64,000 bases of DNA from HK1 sp965221725 (GTDB lineage Bacteria; Pseudomonadota; Gammaproteobacteria; HK1): the NCBI GenBank assembly GCA_965221725.1, contig OZ244909.1, positions 1,550,001 through 1,614,000 on the forward strand, read 5' to 3'. How positions within the stretch are numbered: the stretch's first letter is position 1; each line of letters opens with the position of its first letter. Positions 44,106-55,731 of the stretch are shown here, one piece after another. A program made the translations under genes and the position numbers. A model generated the notes under the pieces. It searched no databases. It was not told where the DNA came from and saw only the letters and a program-made list of their open reading frames with translations.

Positions 44106-45647
44106 TCAGATCTTGTATCCGAGCGCCCGCGCCCCGTCGATGAAGTTCCGGTACTGGGCCTTCTGCTTGTCGAGGCCGAGCTTCTGGGCAATCCGGACCC
44201 ACTCCTCGGCCGCCTCGTCGAGCGCCTGCTGTGAAGTCAGCTCGCCGGAGATGGCCTTCGAAATGTTGCGTCCGAGCGCGTCGGCGTACTCCGGCGCCCC
44301 TTCCCAGAAGAACTGCGGATAACCCACCTCGACATTGGCGAGGCCGGCATCGAGGTGGTTCCGCGCCCTACCGAAGGTCTGGAAGATGCCGTCGTTCGTG
44401 GGATAGACGTCGGTGGTCCCGCGCTGCGGGTTGGGCTCGATGTACATCTGCGCCGCCGCGTCGGTGTAGTGCGAGGCACCGAACGGATCGGAGCCGCAGT
44501 AGGGATCGGCGACGATCCGGTCGGAGTAGTCGGGGTGCGACATCCGGTAGATGAAGTAGAAGGCCGCGTCCTTGACGTCCTGCGGGGCATTGGCCGGGAT
44601 GGAAGCCGTCCGGCACCACAGGCTGATGGCGCGATGCACCACTTCGCCGTCGTCGTGGACCCAGCCGGGCACGATGGCGGCGCCCTGGTCCTCGGCCCGC
44701 TCCATGCCCTGCTGCTGAACCGTGAATTCCGCCAGATCGATCCACCACACCGACATCACGTCCGAGCCGGACTGCCAGCGCTGGATCGTGGTGCCGATAT
44801 CCATCGCTTCGGCGCCCGGCGGCCCGAACTTGATGATCTCCCGGTACATGTCGAGAGACTCGGCCGCCTTGCCCTGGTTGATGACCGGGTTCATGTTCTC
44901 GTCGAAGTAGTTGACGCCCGCCGAGGCGGCGATGTCCATCCAGAAGCCCCAGCCGAAGTTCGGCGGATTGACCACCATCGACGTGCCGTAGATCCCCTGC
45001 GACCCCAGCTCCTCGGTCATGAACTGCGTGACGTTGAGGAAGTCCGGCCACGTCTTCGGGACTTCGAGGTTGGCCTGGAAGCGCCGGGAATACTTCGACT
45101 GCAACGCCGCATCCTCGAAGAAGCTCTTGCGGTAGTGCAGGATGTGGATGTCGCCGTCGAGCATCACGCCGTAGGTCTTGCCGGCCCACTTGGTATAGAA
45201 CTCGCGGTAGGCGGGCATCACCCAGTCGAGATAGGCATCGCTGCCCTCGTACCGGGCGAAGTAATCGTCGAGCGGCTCGAGCTGGCCGGTTTCGGCGAAG
45301 GCGCCGAAGAAGAGCGAGGGGTACTGCACCCAGTCGAACCTGGGGTTGCGGGACAGAAGCTGCGGCAGGATCTTGGCCACCGCATCGCCGCCGTCGTAGT
45401 TCTCGCGCCCCTTGATGCCGACGCCGGCCTCTTTCATCAGGTGATCCGACAGCCACAACGGCGCGTGCAGCCAGTTCGAATCCTGGAAGTAGGTCAGCTC
45501 GACATCGTTGAAGAGCTTCTTCGCCGGAGGGACGGACTCGGCCGCCCAGGACAGCCGGCCCGGAATCTGAAGCCCCGCCGCCGCCCCGGCGCCGGCCGCC
45601 ACCGATTTCATGAACTTGCGTCGGGTCCACGCACTGAAGACACCCAT
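44106..45647 (-). CDS. Sugar/polyol-type ABC binding protein with Tat signal
   Basis: A 513-residue extracellular solute-binding protein. The twin-arginine signal TRRKFMKSVAAGAGAAAGL is near residues 8-26. The fold is the large family 1 type; segments are WAGKTYGVMLDGDIHILHYRKSFF near residue 153 and DVMSVWWIDLAEFTVQQQG near 290. Size and the two-ATPase operon resemble the GlpSTPQV-type glycerol importers of rhizobia, so the ligand may be a polyol or modified sugar rather than a maltose-like sugar. It lies between the ATPases and MttB copy 2 on the same strand. Confidence 0.88.
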   Translation of the reverse strand: MGVFSAWTRRKFMKSVAAGAGAAAGLQIPGRLSWAAESVPPAKKLFNDVELTYFQDSNWLHAPLWLSDHLMKEAGVGIKGRENYDGGDAVAKILPQLLSRNPRFDWVQYPSLFFGAFAETGQLEPLDDYFARYEGSDAYLDWVMPAYREFYTKWAGKTYGVMLDGDIHILHYRKSFFEDAALQSKYSRRFQANLEVPKTWPDFLNVTQFMTEELGSQGIYGTSMVVNPPNFGWGFWMDIAASAGVNYFDENMNPVINQGKAAESLDMYREIIKFGPPGAEAMDIGTTIQRWQSGSDVMSVWWIDLAEFTVQQQGMERAEDQGAAIVPGWVHDDGEVVHRAISLWCRTASIPANAPQDVKDAAFYFIYRMSHPDYSDRIVADPYCGSDPFGASHYTDAAAQMYIEPNPQRGTTDVYPTNDGIFQTFGRARNHLDAGLANVEVGYPQFFWEGAPEYADALGRNISKAISGELTSQQALDEAAEEWVRIAQKLGLDKQKAQYRNFIDGARALGYKI

Positions 45648-45722
45648 GGGATTTCCCTCCTTGCTGCTGGTCGATGTCGGGGCGGGAGTTTCCCGCCCCG
45701 GCGCGGTGGGTTCTTCCGGCCG

Positions 45723-46823
45723 TCAGGCCACAAGAACTCCGGATTCGGGGTCGAAGATCATCACGTCGCGCGGGTCGATACTGAAACCGGCGTGGTCTCC
45801 GGGCGCGAGCCGGGTCTCCGGCGGCACCAGTGCCCGCAGCGTCACCTCCCCGGTCACGATGGACAGGATGGACCGCTCCCCGAGGTATTCGTTGATCACG
45901 ATCTTGCCGCCAATGCGTGCGTCATGGTCGCAAGGATAGAGGTTCTGGGGCCGGATACCCACCATGTACCGGCGCCCGCCATGGGCGTCGAGGGCCGGTG
46001 CCCGCTCCGCCGCCACGTCGAAGACGAGGTCCGCACCGACCGCGTGAAGCTCGATGGCGCCGGCGCGGTCGCGCCGTTGCACCGCAATGAACGTGGTCGG
46101 CGGCTCGCCGATGAAGTCGGCCACGAACATGTTCGCCGGGCGGTTGTAGAGCGCGTCGCGGTCCCCGACCTGCTGGAGTTCGGCATTCGACATCACGGCC
46201 ACCCGGTCCGCCAGAGCCAGCGCCTCGACCTGATCGTGGGTGACGTAGATCATGGTGCGCCGCAGCTCCTGGTGGAGCCGCTTGAGATCGAACAGCATCC
46301 GGAACTTCAGATGCGCATCGAGGTGGCTCATCACCTCGTCGAGAATGAATACCGCCGGTTCGCGGATCAGGGCCCGGCCCAGGCTGACCCGTTGCTGCTG
46401 GCCCCCGGACAGCACCGGCGGCCGGGCCTCGAGGATCTCGGTGATGCGCAGCAATTCCGCCAGCTCGCGGGCCCGCCGGCGCCTCTCGTCGGCGGGAACC
46501 CCCCGCACCTCCAGCGGGAAGGCGAGATTTTCCTCGACGGTGAAGTTCGGATAGAGGGCGTAGGTCTCGAAGGCCATGGCCACGTTGCGTTCGCGGGGTT
46601 CGAGGTCGTTGACCCGCACCCCCCCGAAATGGATGTCGCCCGAGGTGATGGCCTCCAGGCCGACGATCATGCGCAACGTCGACGTCTTGCCGCACCCCGA
46701 AGGGCCGAGCAGGGCCATGAATTCCCCGTCGTTCACCGCCAGGTCGAGGTCGCGCACCGCGTGAACGCCGGTGCGCCCCGCCCCGTAGATCTTGTTGACC
46801 TTGCTCAGGATGACGTTCGACAT
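45723..46823 (-). CDS. ABC importer ATPase 1 (UgpC/MalK-like)
   Basis: A 366-residue ATPase: Walker A GPSGCGKTST near residue 38, signature LSGGQQQRVSLGRAL near 135, Walker B VFILDEVMSHLD (Val replaces the usual Pro after DE) and H-loop YVTHDQVEAL. A C-terminal OB-type regulatory domain is present (YMVGIRPQNLYPC). ATG 46823 is one base after the stop of ATPase 2 (TGA-c-ATG). Two different ATPases in one operon imply a heterodimer. The degenerate Walker B may make this the less active site. Confidence 0.9.
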   Translation of the reverse strand: MSNVILSKVNKIYGAGRTGVHAVRDLDLAVNDGEFMALLGPSGCGKTSTLRMIVGLEAITSGDIHFGGVRVNDLEPRERNVAMAFETYALYPNFTVEENLAFPLEVRGVPADERRRRARELAELLRITEILEARPPVLSGGQQQRVSLGRALIREPAVFILDEVMSHLDAHLKFRMLFDLKRLHQELRRTMIYVTHDQVEALALADRVAVMSNAELQQVGDRDALYNRPANMFVADFIGEPPTTFIAVQRRDRAGAIELHAVGADLVFDVAAERAPALDAHGGRRYMVGIRPQNLYPCDHDARIGGKIVINEYLGERSILSIVTGEVTLRALVPPETRLAPGDHAGFSIDPRDVMIFDPESGVLVA

Positions 46824-46824
46824 G

Positions 46825-47931
46825 TCACCGCAACAGGTTGCGCCCGTCGGCCGGGTCGAAGAAGTGCAGGGCGGCCGGATCCCACGCCAGCGCAACCGTT
46901 TCACCATGCGCGAACGTGCGCTCGGGGCGGGTCAGCGCCGTCAGCGCGACCCCGCCGACATCGACGATCATGACCCCGGTCGAGCCGAGCGCCTCGAAGA
47001 TGTCGGCCCGGCCCTCGAGCGTCGCCCCTTGCGGCAACTCATCCGCCGGACGCAGGTGCTGGGGCCTCAGACCGATGGTCACCCGGCGAGTCACCGCGCG
47101 CTCCCCGGCCCTTGCGAGAGCGTCACGTCGGGAGGGCGCCACCGGCAGGCGCAGCGCTCCGACCTGCGCCTCGAGTCGGCCGTCCACCTCGACGAGCTCG
47201 GCTTCCAGGGCGTTGATGGTCGGCTGCCCGAGATGCTCGGCCACGAACAGGGTGGCCGGTTGCTCGAAGAGCTCGCGCGCACTGCCGATCTGCGCCAGGC
47301 GGCCGCCATTGCCCATGACGCCGATCCGGTCACCGAGCGACAGCGCTTCGGCGTAGTCGTGGGTGACGTAGACCGTGGCCACCCGGCGCAGATCCTCCAG
47401 GGTATGGAACTGGCTGCGCAGCTCGTGGCGGATGCGCGCATCGAGGTGGCTGATCGGCTCGTCGAGCAGAAACACCTGCGGATCCGCAACCAGGGTGCGC
47501 CCGAGGGCGGTGCGCTGTTTCTGGCCCCCGGAAATCTCCCCGGGCTTGCGATCGAGCAGCGTGTCGATGCGCAGCAGGCGGGCCACCTCCTCGACCCGCC
47601 GCCGGATCTCGTCCGCCGGGAGGCCCCGCGCCTGCAACGGCGAGGCGATGTTCCGGGCGACGGTCAGGTGGGGATAGAGGGCGTAGCTCTCGAACGTCAT
47701 CGCCACCTGGCGCCGGTAGGGAGGCACCCGCGTCACATCGCGGTCACCGACGAGGATGCGCCCGCGGTCGGGGGATTCGAGCCCCGCCACCAGGCGCAGC
47801 AACGTGGTCTTGCCGATGCCGGAAGGCCCGACGATGACCAGAAATTCACCCTCCTCGACGGTGATCGACAGATCGTCGATGACCGGGAAGTCCCATCCCT
47901 TGCACAGCCCTTCGACGACCAGGCGCGCCAT
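46825..47931 (-). CDS. ABC importer ATPase 2 (UgpC/MalK-like)
   Basis: A 368-residue ATPase: Walker A GPSGIGKTTLL near residue 34, signature ISGGQKQRTALGRTL near 130, Walker B VFLLDEPISHLD and H-loop YVTHDYAEALS. The C-terminal region includes VTIGLRPQHLRPADE. ATG 47931 overlaps the preceding permease stop by one base (TGATG), so translation is coupled. It is presumably the canonical partner of ATPase 1 in one importer. Confidence 0.9.
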   Translation of the reverse strand: MARLVVEGLCKGWDFPVIDDLSITVEEGEFLVIVGPSGIGKTTLLRLVAGLESPDRGRILVGDRDVTRVPPYRRQVAMTFESYALYPHLTVARNIASPLQARGLPADEIRRRVEEVARLLRIDTLLDRKPGEISGGQKQRTALGRTLVADPQVFLLDEPISHLDARIRHELRSQFHTLEDLRRVATVYVTHDYAEALSLGDRIGVMGNGGRLAQIGSARELFEQPATLFVAEHLGQPTINALEAELVEVDGRLEAQVGALRLPVAPSRRDALARAGERAVTRRVTIGLRPQHLRPADELPQGATLEGRADIFEALGSTGVMIVDVGGVALTALTRPERTFAHGETVALAWDPAALHFFDPADGRNLLR

Positions 47932-48785
47932 CAGCCCTTGACCACGCCGAGCGACAGCCCCCGCACCATGTAGCGGCGCAGCAGGATGAACAGGGTGACG
48001 GGGGGAATCATGGCAATGAGCGAGAACGCCATCTGCAGGTTCCACAGCGTCTGCGACCCGTGGGTGAACGTCGGGATGACGATGGTGTAGGTCCGCACAT
48101 CGGTGCCCACGAACAGGTTGGCGAACAGGTACTCGTTCCAGGCGAAGATCCAGCACAGCATGGCGACCGAGATCATGCCGGGGAGCACCAGGGGCAGGGT
48201 GATGCGAAAGAAGGCGCGCAGCGGCGTCCAGCCATCGAGGTAGGCGGCCTCCTCGAGTTCGGGCGGGGCGTCGCGGAAGAACACCATCATCAGCCAGGTG
48301 GCCAGCGGCAGGTTGAACACGAGGTAGAGGATGACGAGCGACCAGATCGAGTCGGTTCCCCAGGGGGTGGAATCGAAGAGGAAGAACATCGGCACCAGAA
48401 TGGCGACCGGCGGAAACATGCGGTTCGAGAGGATCCAGAAGGCCAGGTTCTCACCCCCGGCCTGGCGCGGGAAGCGGGCGAACGCGTAGCCGGCGAGGGT
48501 CCCGAGCACCAGTGACAGCCCGGTATTGAGGGAGGCGATCACGAAGCTGTCGACCAGGGCGTCGAAGTTGGTCGCTTCGGCGAACACCGCGGCGAAGTTG
48601 CCGAAGGCGAACACCTCGGGCCAGAAGGTCGGCACCGTGAGATTGGTCTCGGCCGTGGTCTTCAGCGCGGTGATGGCCATGAAGTAGAGCGGGAACAGCG
48701 TGAAGAGCATCCACAGGCCGAGGAAGGCGAGAAACAGCAGGCGCACGTGTCGCCAGCGGTGCTCGAACCCCGCCTCGCCGGCCAT
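47931..48785 (-). CDS. ABC sugar-type permease (MalG/UgpE-like)
   Basis: A 284-residue inner-membrane permease. The EAA loop is at EEAAYLDGWTPLRAFFRITLPL near residue 184, the typical position for the MalG group, with a six-helix pattern starting LLFLAFLGLWMLFTLFPLYFM near residue 16. It begins three bases after the other permease's stop and overlaps the next ATPase start. Confidence 0.92.
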   Translation of the reverse strand: MAGEAGFEHRWRHVRLLFLAFLGLWMLFTLFPLYFMAITALKTTAETNLTVPTFWPEVFAFGNFAAVFAEATNFDALVDSFVIASLNTGLSLVLGTLAGYAFARFPRQAGGENLAFWILSNRMFPPVAILVPMFFLFDSTPWGTDSIWSLVILYLVFNLPLATWLMMVFFRDAPPELEEAAYLDGWTPLRAFFRITLPLVLPGMISVAMLCWIFAWNEYLFANLFVGTDVRTYTIVIPTFTHGSQTLWNLQMAFSLIAMIPPVTLFILLRRYMVRGLSLGVVKG

Positions 48786-48788
48786 CGA

Positions 48789-49763
48789 TCAGGCGAGCCC
48801 CTGGGCGCGCATGACCCGCTTCATGTACTGGAGGAAGAGGGTGACGATCACGGCCGAGATGGCGAAGATGATGATCGCGTAGGCGGCGGCCTCGCCGATC
48901 GCGAACTCGCGGATGCCGCGCTGGAAGGCGATGTAGGTCGGCAGCTCCGAGGACTGCGCCGGCCCCCCCGAGGTCATCACGTACACCAGATCGACGAACT
49001 TGAAGGCATCCGTGAAGCGCAGGATGAAGGCGATGGCGATGACCTCCTTCAGCATGGGCAGGGTGATGCGCCGCACCACCTTCCACTGGCCGGCGCCATC
49101 GACGCGGGCCGCCTCGTAGACCGCCGGGGGCAGGCTGACCCGCCCGGAGTAGACGATCAGAAACGGCAGTGCGGTCCAGTTCCACACGTCGGCGATGATG
49201 ATCGACCATAGCGATATCCCCGCGTTGAACCACTCGATATGGGCGGAGATCAGGCCGAGGTCGAGCAGCGCCTGGTTGATCGCGCCGTTCGACGGCGTCA
49301 GCAGGAAGCGCCACAGCACCCCGACGATCGAGGGCGGCAGCATCATCGGCAGCACCACCAGGATCAGGATGACGGTGCGCCAGAGGTTGGACCTGACCAC
49401 TTCATGGAGTATGAGCGCCAGCACGGTACCGAGGATGACCTGCAGCACGGCACCGAACGACAGGTATTGCAGGAGATGGATCAGACTGTCCTGAAACCTC
49501 TCCGAACCGAGCACCGTGGCGTAGTTGGCAAAGCCGATGTAGGCATGATTCCCGGTGAACAGCCCCGTGATGTTGGTATCGCGCAGCGAGTGATAGAACA
49601 TCCAGATCGTCGGGTAGATAACGATGGCGAGGAGCACCGCCACCGGCAGGCCGACCATGGCGATCGGTACCCAGCGGGACACGATGAGCGGCCGTTGACG
49701 CCTCTTGCCGTCGAACCAGTCGGGGTAGGTCGAGGGATCCCCTCGGACAATTGCCTGACGCAC
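48789..49763 (-). CDS. ABC sugar-type permease (MalF/UgpA-like)
   Basis: A 324-residue inner-membrane permease, first gene of the minus-strand operon (permease, permease, ATPase, ATPase, binding protein, MttB). The EAA loop is at YEAARVDGAGQWKVVRRITLPM near residue 220. GTG 49763 follows GGAGAGGG with a short spacer. A longer TTG start at 49826 is possible but lacks such a site. The first membrane helix begins at VSRWVPIAMVGLPVAVLLAIV. Divergent from the methylthioribose-kinase-like gene. Confidence 0.9.
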   Translation of the reverse strand: MRQAIVRGDPSTYPDWFDGKRRQRPLIVSRWVPIAMVGLPVAVLLAIVIYPTIWMFYHSLRDTNITGLFTGNHAYIGFANYATVLGSERFQDSLIHLLQYLSFGAVLQVILGTVLALILHEVVRSNLWRTVILILVVLPMMLPPSIVGVLWRFLLTPSNGAINQALLDLGLISAHIEWFNAGISLWSIIIADVWNWTALPFLIVYSGRVSLPPAVYEAARVDGAGQWKVVRRITLPMLKEVIAIAFILRFTDAFKFVDLVYVMTSGGPAQSSELPTYIAFQRGIREFAIGEAAAYAIIIFAISAVIVTLFLQYMKRVMRAQGLA

Positions 49764-50161
49764 GCGCAACCCTCTCCGGAGACCGCCATCCGGCGCCGAG
49801 CCGATATCCGATCCTGGTGCATGCAAACCGGACAGGCCGTCCGAGGCCGGACCATCAGGGAAGAGTGAGCGACGCTACACGAGATCGAGGTGGGCGTAAA
49901 TGTCTCGACACAGTCGCGATCCAATCGCGACCCGGGCGCGATCCGGGCGCCTATCCGGACCCCCGATCCGGACGCCCATCCTGATTCTCCGGGGGCGTCT
50001 CGCGCGACCACGCCGGACCGGAATCGACGGCCGGACCAACCCGCATTTCCGGCGCCCGGCCCTCCGATCAGCGCCGACAACCAGGGCCGCGGCCACTGGA
50101 CACGTCACCGGATTCCGGCGAGGCTCTCGGCGACGGTCTCGGATGGATGGAGGGTCAGGGC
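49764..50161. promoter_or_regulatory. Divergent promoter region between importer operon and kinase gene
   Basis: 398 bases. It contains an imperfect 17-base direct repeat, GATCCGGGCGCCTATCC (49940-49956) and GATCCGGACGCCCATCC (49965-49981), with 25-base period, and a CCCGCATTTCCGG stretch (50040-50052) resembling the ends of the dispersed repeat. No gene is recognised. The direct repeat is a candidate regulator site. Confidence 0.4.
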
Positions 50162-51466
50162 GTGAACACCCATCGGCCGGCCGGGGCGCCGGCGACCTAC
50201 GCGCCGCAGACACCGCAGAGCCTGCCCGGTCTGCTCGGCAGCGTGGCGGCGATCCGCGATCTCCTCGGAGGCACGCCCGAAGGATGGACCGTCGAGGAGG
50301 TCGGCGACGGCAACCTCAACCTCGTGTTCAAGGTGCGCGGCCCCGCCGGCGGCATCGCCGTCAAACAGGCGCTTCCCTACGTGCGCCTGGTCGGCGAGAG
50401 CTGGCCGCTGCCGCTGACGCGGGCGCACTTCGAGCATCTCGCACTCGTTCGCCAGGCGCGCCACGCGCCGGGGCTGACGCCGGCGGTGATCCACTACGAC
50501 GCGGACATGGCGCTCCTCGCGATGGAGCTTCTCGAACCCCATGTCATCATGCGTCGGGGCATGATCGACGGTATCGTCTATCCGTCTTTCGCCGAGGCCC
50601 TGTCGACCTTTGTCGCGGCCACCCTGTTCCACACGTCGGACCTCGCCATGGCGGCGGCCGACAAGAAGGCGCTGGTGGCGGATTTCGCCGGCAATACCGC
50701 GATGTGCCGCATCACCGAGGATCTGATCTTTACCGAACCCTACATGGTGGCCGAGAACAACCGGTGGACCTCGCCGCAGCTCGATGTTCTGGCGGCGTCG
50801 ATCCGCCGCGACAGCGAACTCAAGGTCGCCGTCTCGCGCCTGAAGCTGAAGTTCATGTCCTCGGCCGAAGCGATGATCCACGGAGACCTGCACACCGGCT
50901 CCATCATGGTGACGCAGACCGACACCCGGGTCATCGACCCGGAGTTCGCCTTCGTCGGACCGATGGGCTTCGATACCGGCGCGGTGATCGCCAATCTGCT
51001 GCTGAACTACTTCTCGCAGATCGGCCACGAGCGTGCGCCCGGCGCCAGAGACGCCTACCGGGACTGGGTTCTCGGCAGTGTCGAGGAATTCTGGAACGGT
51101 TTCCGCTCGAAGTTCCTCACCCGGTGGCGGCATGAGGCGAAGGGTGATGCCTGGCCAGCGGCGCTCTTCGACGATCCCGTGGCCCGCATTCACCTCGCCG
51201 GGGAGCAGGAGCGCTACATGGCGGGATTGCTCCGGGACACGCTGGGCTTTGCCGCCGCCAAGATGATTCGCCGCATTCTGGGGCTGGCTCACAACATCGA
51301 CCTCGAGCACATCGCCGACCCCGAGGTGCGCGCCACCGCCGAGGCCAGGGCCCTCATGATGGCGCGCACCCTCATGATCGGCCCGGACCACTTCCGCTCG
51401 ATCGAGGCCGTCACCGCCGCGGCCTGTCGCTGGAACGCAATCGATCCCTTCGGCGCGACCGGGTGA
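50162..51466 (+). CDS. mtnK: S-methyl-5-thioribose kinase-like protein
   Basis: A 434-residue kinase of the MtnK group, which phosphorylates 5-methylthioribose in the methionine salvage pathway. The diagnostic segments are AEAMIHGDLHTGSIMV near residue 238 and VIDPEFAFVGPMGFDTGAVIANL near 258, both close to the family signature. GGAGGG lies 7 bases before GTG 50162; ATG 50147 is the alternative. mtnA (isomerase) and the rest of methionine salvage are not adjacent. It is divergent from an ABC importer plus MttB operon, so imported methylthioribose or a related sugar is a reasonable guess for the substrate. Confidence 0.85.
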   Translation: MNTHRPAGAPATYAPQTPQSLPGLLGSVAAIRDLLGGTPEGWTVEEVGDGNLNLVFKVRGPAGGIAVKQALPYVRLVGESWPLPLTRAHFEHLALVRQARHAPGLTPAVIHYDADMALLAMELLEPHVIMRRGMIDGIVYPSFAEALSTFVAATLFHTSDLAMAAADKKALVADFAGNTAMCRITEDLIFTEPYMVAENNRWTSPQLDVLAASIRRDSELKVAVSRLKLKFMSSAEAMIHGDLHTGSIMVTQTDTRVIDPEFAFVGPMGFDTGAVIANLLLNYFSQIGHERAPGARDAYRDWVLGSVEEFWNGFRSKFLTRWRHEAKGDAWPAALFDDPVARIHLAGEQERYMAGLLRDTLGFAAAKMIRRILGLAHNIDLEHIADPEVRATAEARALMMARTLMIGPDHFRSIEAVTAAACRWNAIDPFGATG

Positions 51467-51472
51467 CTTTTG

Positions 51473-51562
51473 GCCCGCATTTCTCACCGGTCCCCGGCAA
51501 GGATCAGAGGACCGCTCGGGCCTGGATGGCTCCGGGTCGAGAGCCGGTGGGAAATGCGGGTT
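51473..51562. repeat. Short inverted-end element E
   Basis: About 90 bases with ends GCCCGCATTTCTCACCGG (51473-51490) and CCGGTGGGAAATGCGGG (51544-51560). The ends match those of the long elements at 22-54 kb, but the interior differs, as in an internally deleted or replaced derivative. It lies just after the kinase gene. Confidence 0.75.
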
Positions 51563-51684
51563 AGTCGATTGCACCGCGGGCGCCGAGCCGATCGACCGCG
51601 CGGGGGCCCTCGACGCCCGCACCTGACCGCACCTGACACCGCGACTGAACCCGATACCCGCTCGATATCGCGCGGGGGCGCTCG

Positions 51685-53922
<2,238 letters not shown>

Positions 53923-54331
53923 GCGACGCAGGCGAAACGCGGGCGCCCGAAGCATCCGCGGCCCGCATTCACCATCGGTGAACCGGCTTGCGTCCAGCCC
54001 GCATTTCTCACCAGGTCACGGCTGCGGACACGGATATGACTGCATTGGCTGCGTTGAACACAGCCCGGGTGCTCGACGTACTGTCAAGTACGCCTGCGCG
54101 CCCGGACTCGCGTTCGCCTTGCCAATCCAGCCCTCTCCGCGCCCTCGCTCGCAACCTGGCGAGAAATGCGGGCTGGCCTGTCCCCACGAGCAACCGATTC
54201 CCGCCTTCCCAGGTGCGACGGTCGGGGCATTGTGAAAATGATCGCATTGACCCTGGCCGCATGGCTTTCACGATGGCAGGCGTCCACGCGATCTTGATCA
54301 AACACGGATACGCCGGCCGGGAGACAGAGCC
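53923..54331. other. Intergenic region with repeat copy D
   Basis: 409 bases between recD2 and the UMF1-type carrier. Copy D fills 53997-54173. A small palindrome-like remnant (GCCCGCATTCACC with GGTGAACCGGC, about 53961-53986) lies just before it. No gene is evident elsewhere. Confidence 0.6.
53997..54173 (+). repeat. Dispersed inverted-end element, copy D
   Basis: 177 bases with the best-preserved ends, GCCCGCATTTCTCACCAGGT and ACCTGGCGAGAAATGCGGGC (one mismatch over 20). Its interior has the CGTACT-GTCA-AGTACG hairpin and lacks the GGCTTGC/GCAAGCC hairpin of A and B. Same orientation as copy A. Confidence 0.85.
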
Positions 54332-55657
54332 TTGAAACGAGTACGCGAACTGTTCGCCAACCGGCCGATCCTCTCCTGGGCGCTGTACGACTGGGCGAAC
54401 TCGGTGTTCGCGACCACCGTCATCGCCGGCTTCTTCCCGGTGTTCTTCAAGCAGTACTGGAGCGCGGGGGCGGACGCCGTCACCAGCACCGCCCAGCTCG
54501 GCTTCGCGAACTCCATCGGGAGCGTGTTCATCCTGATCGCGGCACCAATCCTGGGCGCGGTCGCGGACGGCGGGGCGTTGCGCAAGAAGTACCTCGCCGC
54601 CTTCACCGGGCTGGGCGTGGCCGGCGCGGCGGGGCTGTGGTTCGTCGGGCCGGGGGACTGGTCGACCGCCGCCATCGTGTACGTCCTCGGCTCGATCGGC
54701 TTCTCCGGCGCCATCATCTTCTACGACGCCCTCATCACCGCGGTGAGCCCCCTCTCCCGGTACGACGAGGTCTCGGCCTTCGGCTTCTCCCTCGGCTACA
54801 TCGGCGGGGGGCTGCTCTTCGCGGTCAACGTGGCGATGACCCTCTCGCCGGAGACGTTCGGGCTGGCCGGGGCGACGGAGGCGGTGCGTCTCTCGTTCGT
54901 GACCGTCGCCGCGTGGTGGCTGGTCTTCTCCATCCCGCTGTTCCGCTACGTGCCGGAGCCGCCCGGGATCAACGCGAGTATCGACGCGAAAATCAACACG
55001 AAAGTCGACGCGAGAATCGACTTGAAGGTCGCCGCGACCGCCTCCGCCGCCGCGGCGGGACTCCGATCGCTTGCGCAGACGCTGCGCGAATACCGCGCCC
55101 ACCGGATGGCGGGCCTCTTCCTCCTCGCCTACTTCTTCTACATCGACGGGGTCCACACCATCATCCGCATGGCGGTGGACTACGGGCTCGCGCTGGGGTT
55201 TCCCGCCGAGAGCCTGATCGTGGCGCTGCTCATCGTCCAGTTCGTCGGGTTTCCGGCCGCGCTCGCATTCGGCTTCGCCGCCGCGCGGGTCGGCCCGAAG
55301 CCGGCCCTCTACTTCGGGGTGGCGGTGTACGTCGCGGTCACGGTGTGGGCGTACTTCATGGACACGGTGACCGAGTTCTACGTCATGGCGGTGGTGGTGG
55401 GGCTGGTGCAGGGCGGAGTGCAGGCGATCTCGCGCTCGCTCTACGCACGTTTCGTGCCGGCCGAGCAGAGCGGAAAGTTCTTCGGGTTCTTCAACATGAT
55501 CGGGCGGTTCGCGGCGATCATCGGGCCGTCCCTGGTGGCGCTGACCGGACTCCTCACCGGCAGCTCGCGACTTGGCATCCTGTCGATCATCATCGTGCTC
55601 GTCATCGGCATGGTGCTCCTGACCTTCGTGCGCGAACGCGAGCCGGCGGCGGCCTGA
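54332..55657 (+). CDS. UMF1-family MFS transporter
   Basis: A 441-residue carrier of the UMF1/BtlA-like MFS group. The start LSWALYDWANSVFATTVIAGF near residue 14 and the second-half motif VQGGVQAISRSLYARFVP near 373 are typical. A hydrophilic central loop (about residues 210-230) contains NASIDAKINTKVDARIDLKV, encoded by degenerate 12-base repeats, and is longer than needed. TTG 54332 is chosen, with GGGAGA shortly upstream. UMF1-type carriers are of uncertain substrate, and nothing around it identifies one. Confidence 0.85.
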   Translation: MKRVRELFANRPILSWALYDWANSVFATTVIAGFFPVFFKQYWSAGADAVTSTAQLGFANSIGSVFILIAAPILGAVADGGALRKKYLAAFTGLGVAGAAGLWFVGPGDWSTAAIVYVLGSIGFSGAIIFYDALITAVSPLSRYDEVSAFGFSLGYIGGGLLFAVNVAMTLSPETFGLAGATEAVRLSFVTVAAWWLVFSIPLFRYVPEPPGINASIDAKINTKVDARIDLKVAATASAAAAGLRSLAQTLREYRAHRMAGLFLLAYFFYIDGVHTIIRMAVDYGLALGFPAESLIVALLIVQFVGFPAALAFGFAAARVGPKPALYFGVAVYVAVTVWAYFMDTVTEFYVMAVVVGLVQGGVQAISRSLYARFVPAEQSGKFFGFFNMIGRFAAIIGPSLVALTGLLTGSSRLGILSIIIVLVIGMVLLTFVREREPAAA

Positions 55658-55731
55658 ACCAGGCCTGGAAATTCCGGTCCATCCCGGCAGTGGCGCCGGG
55701 CCGCCGCGTGCCGCCCGCGGGATTTTCGCGC

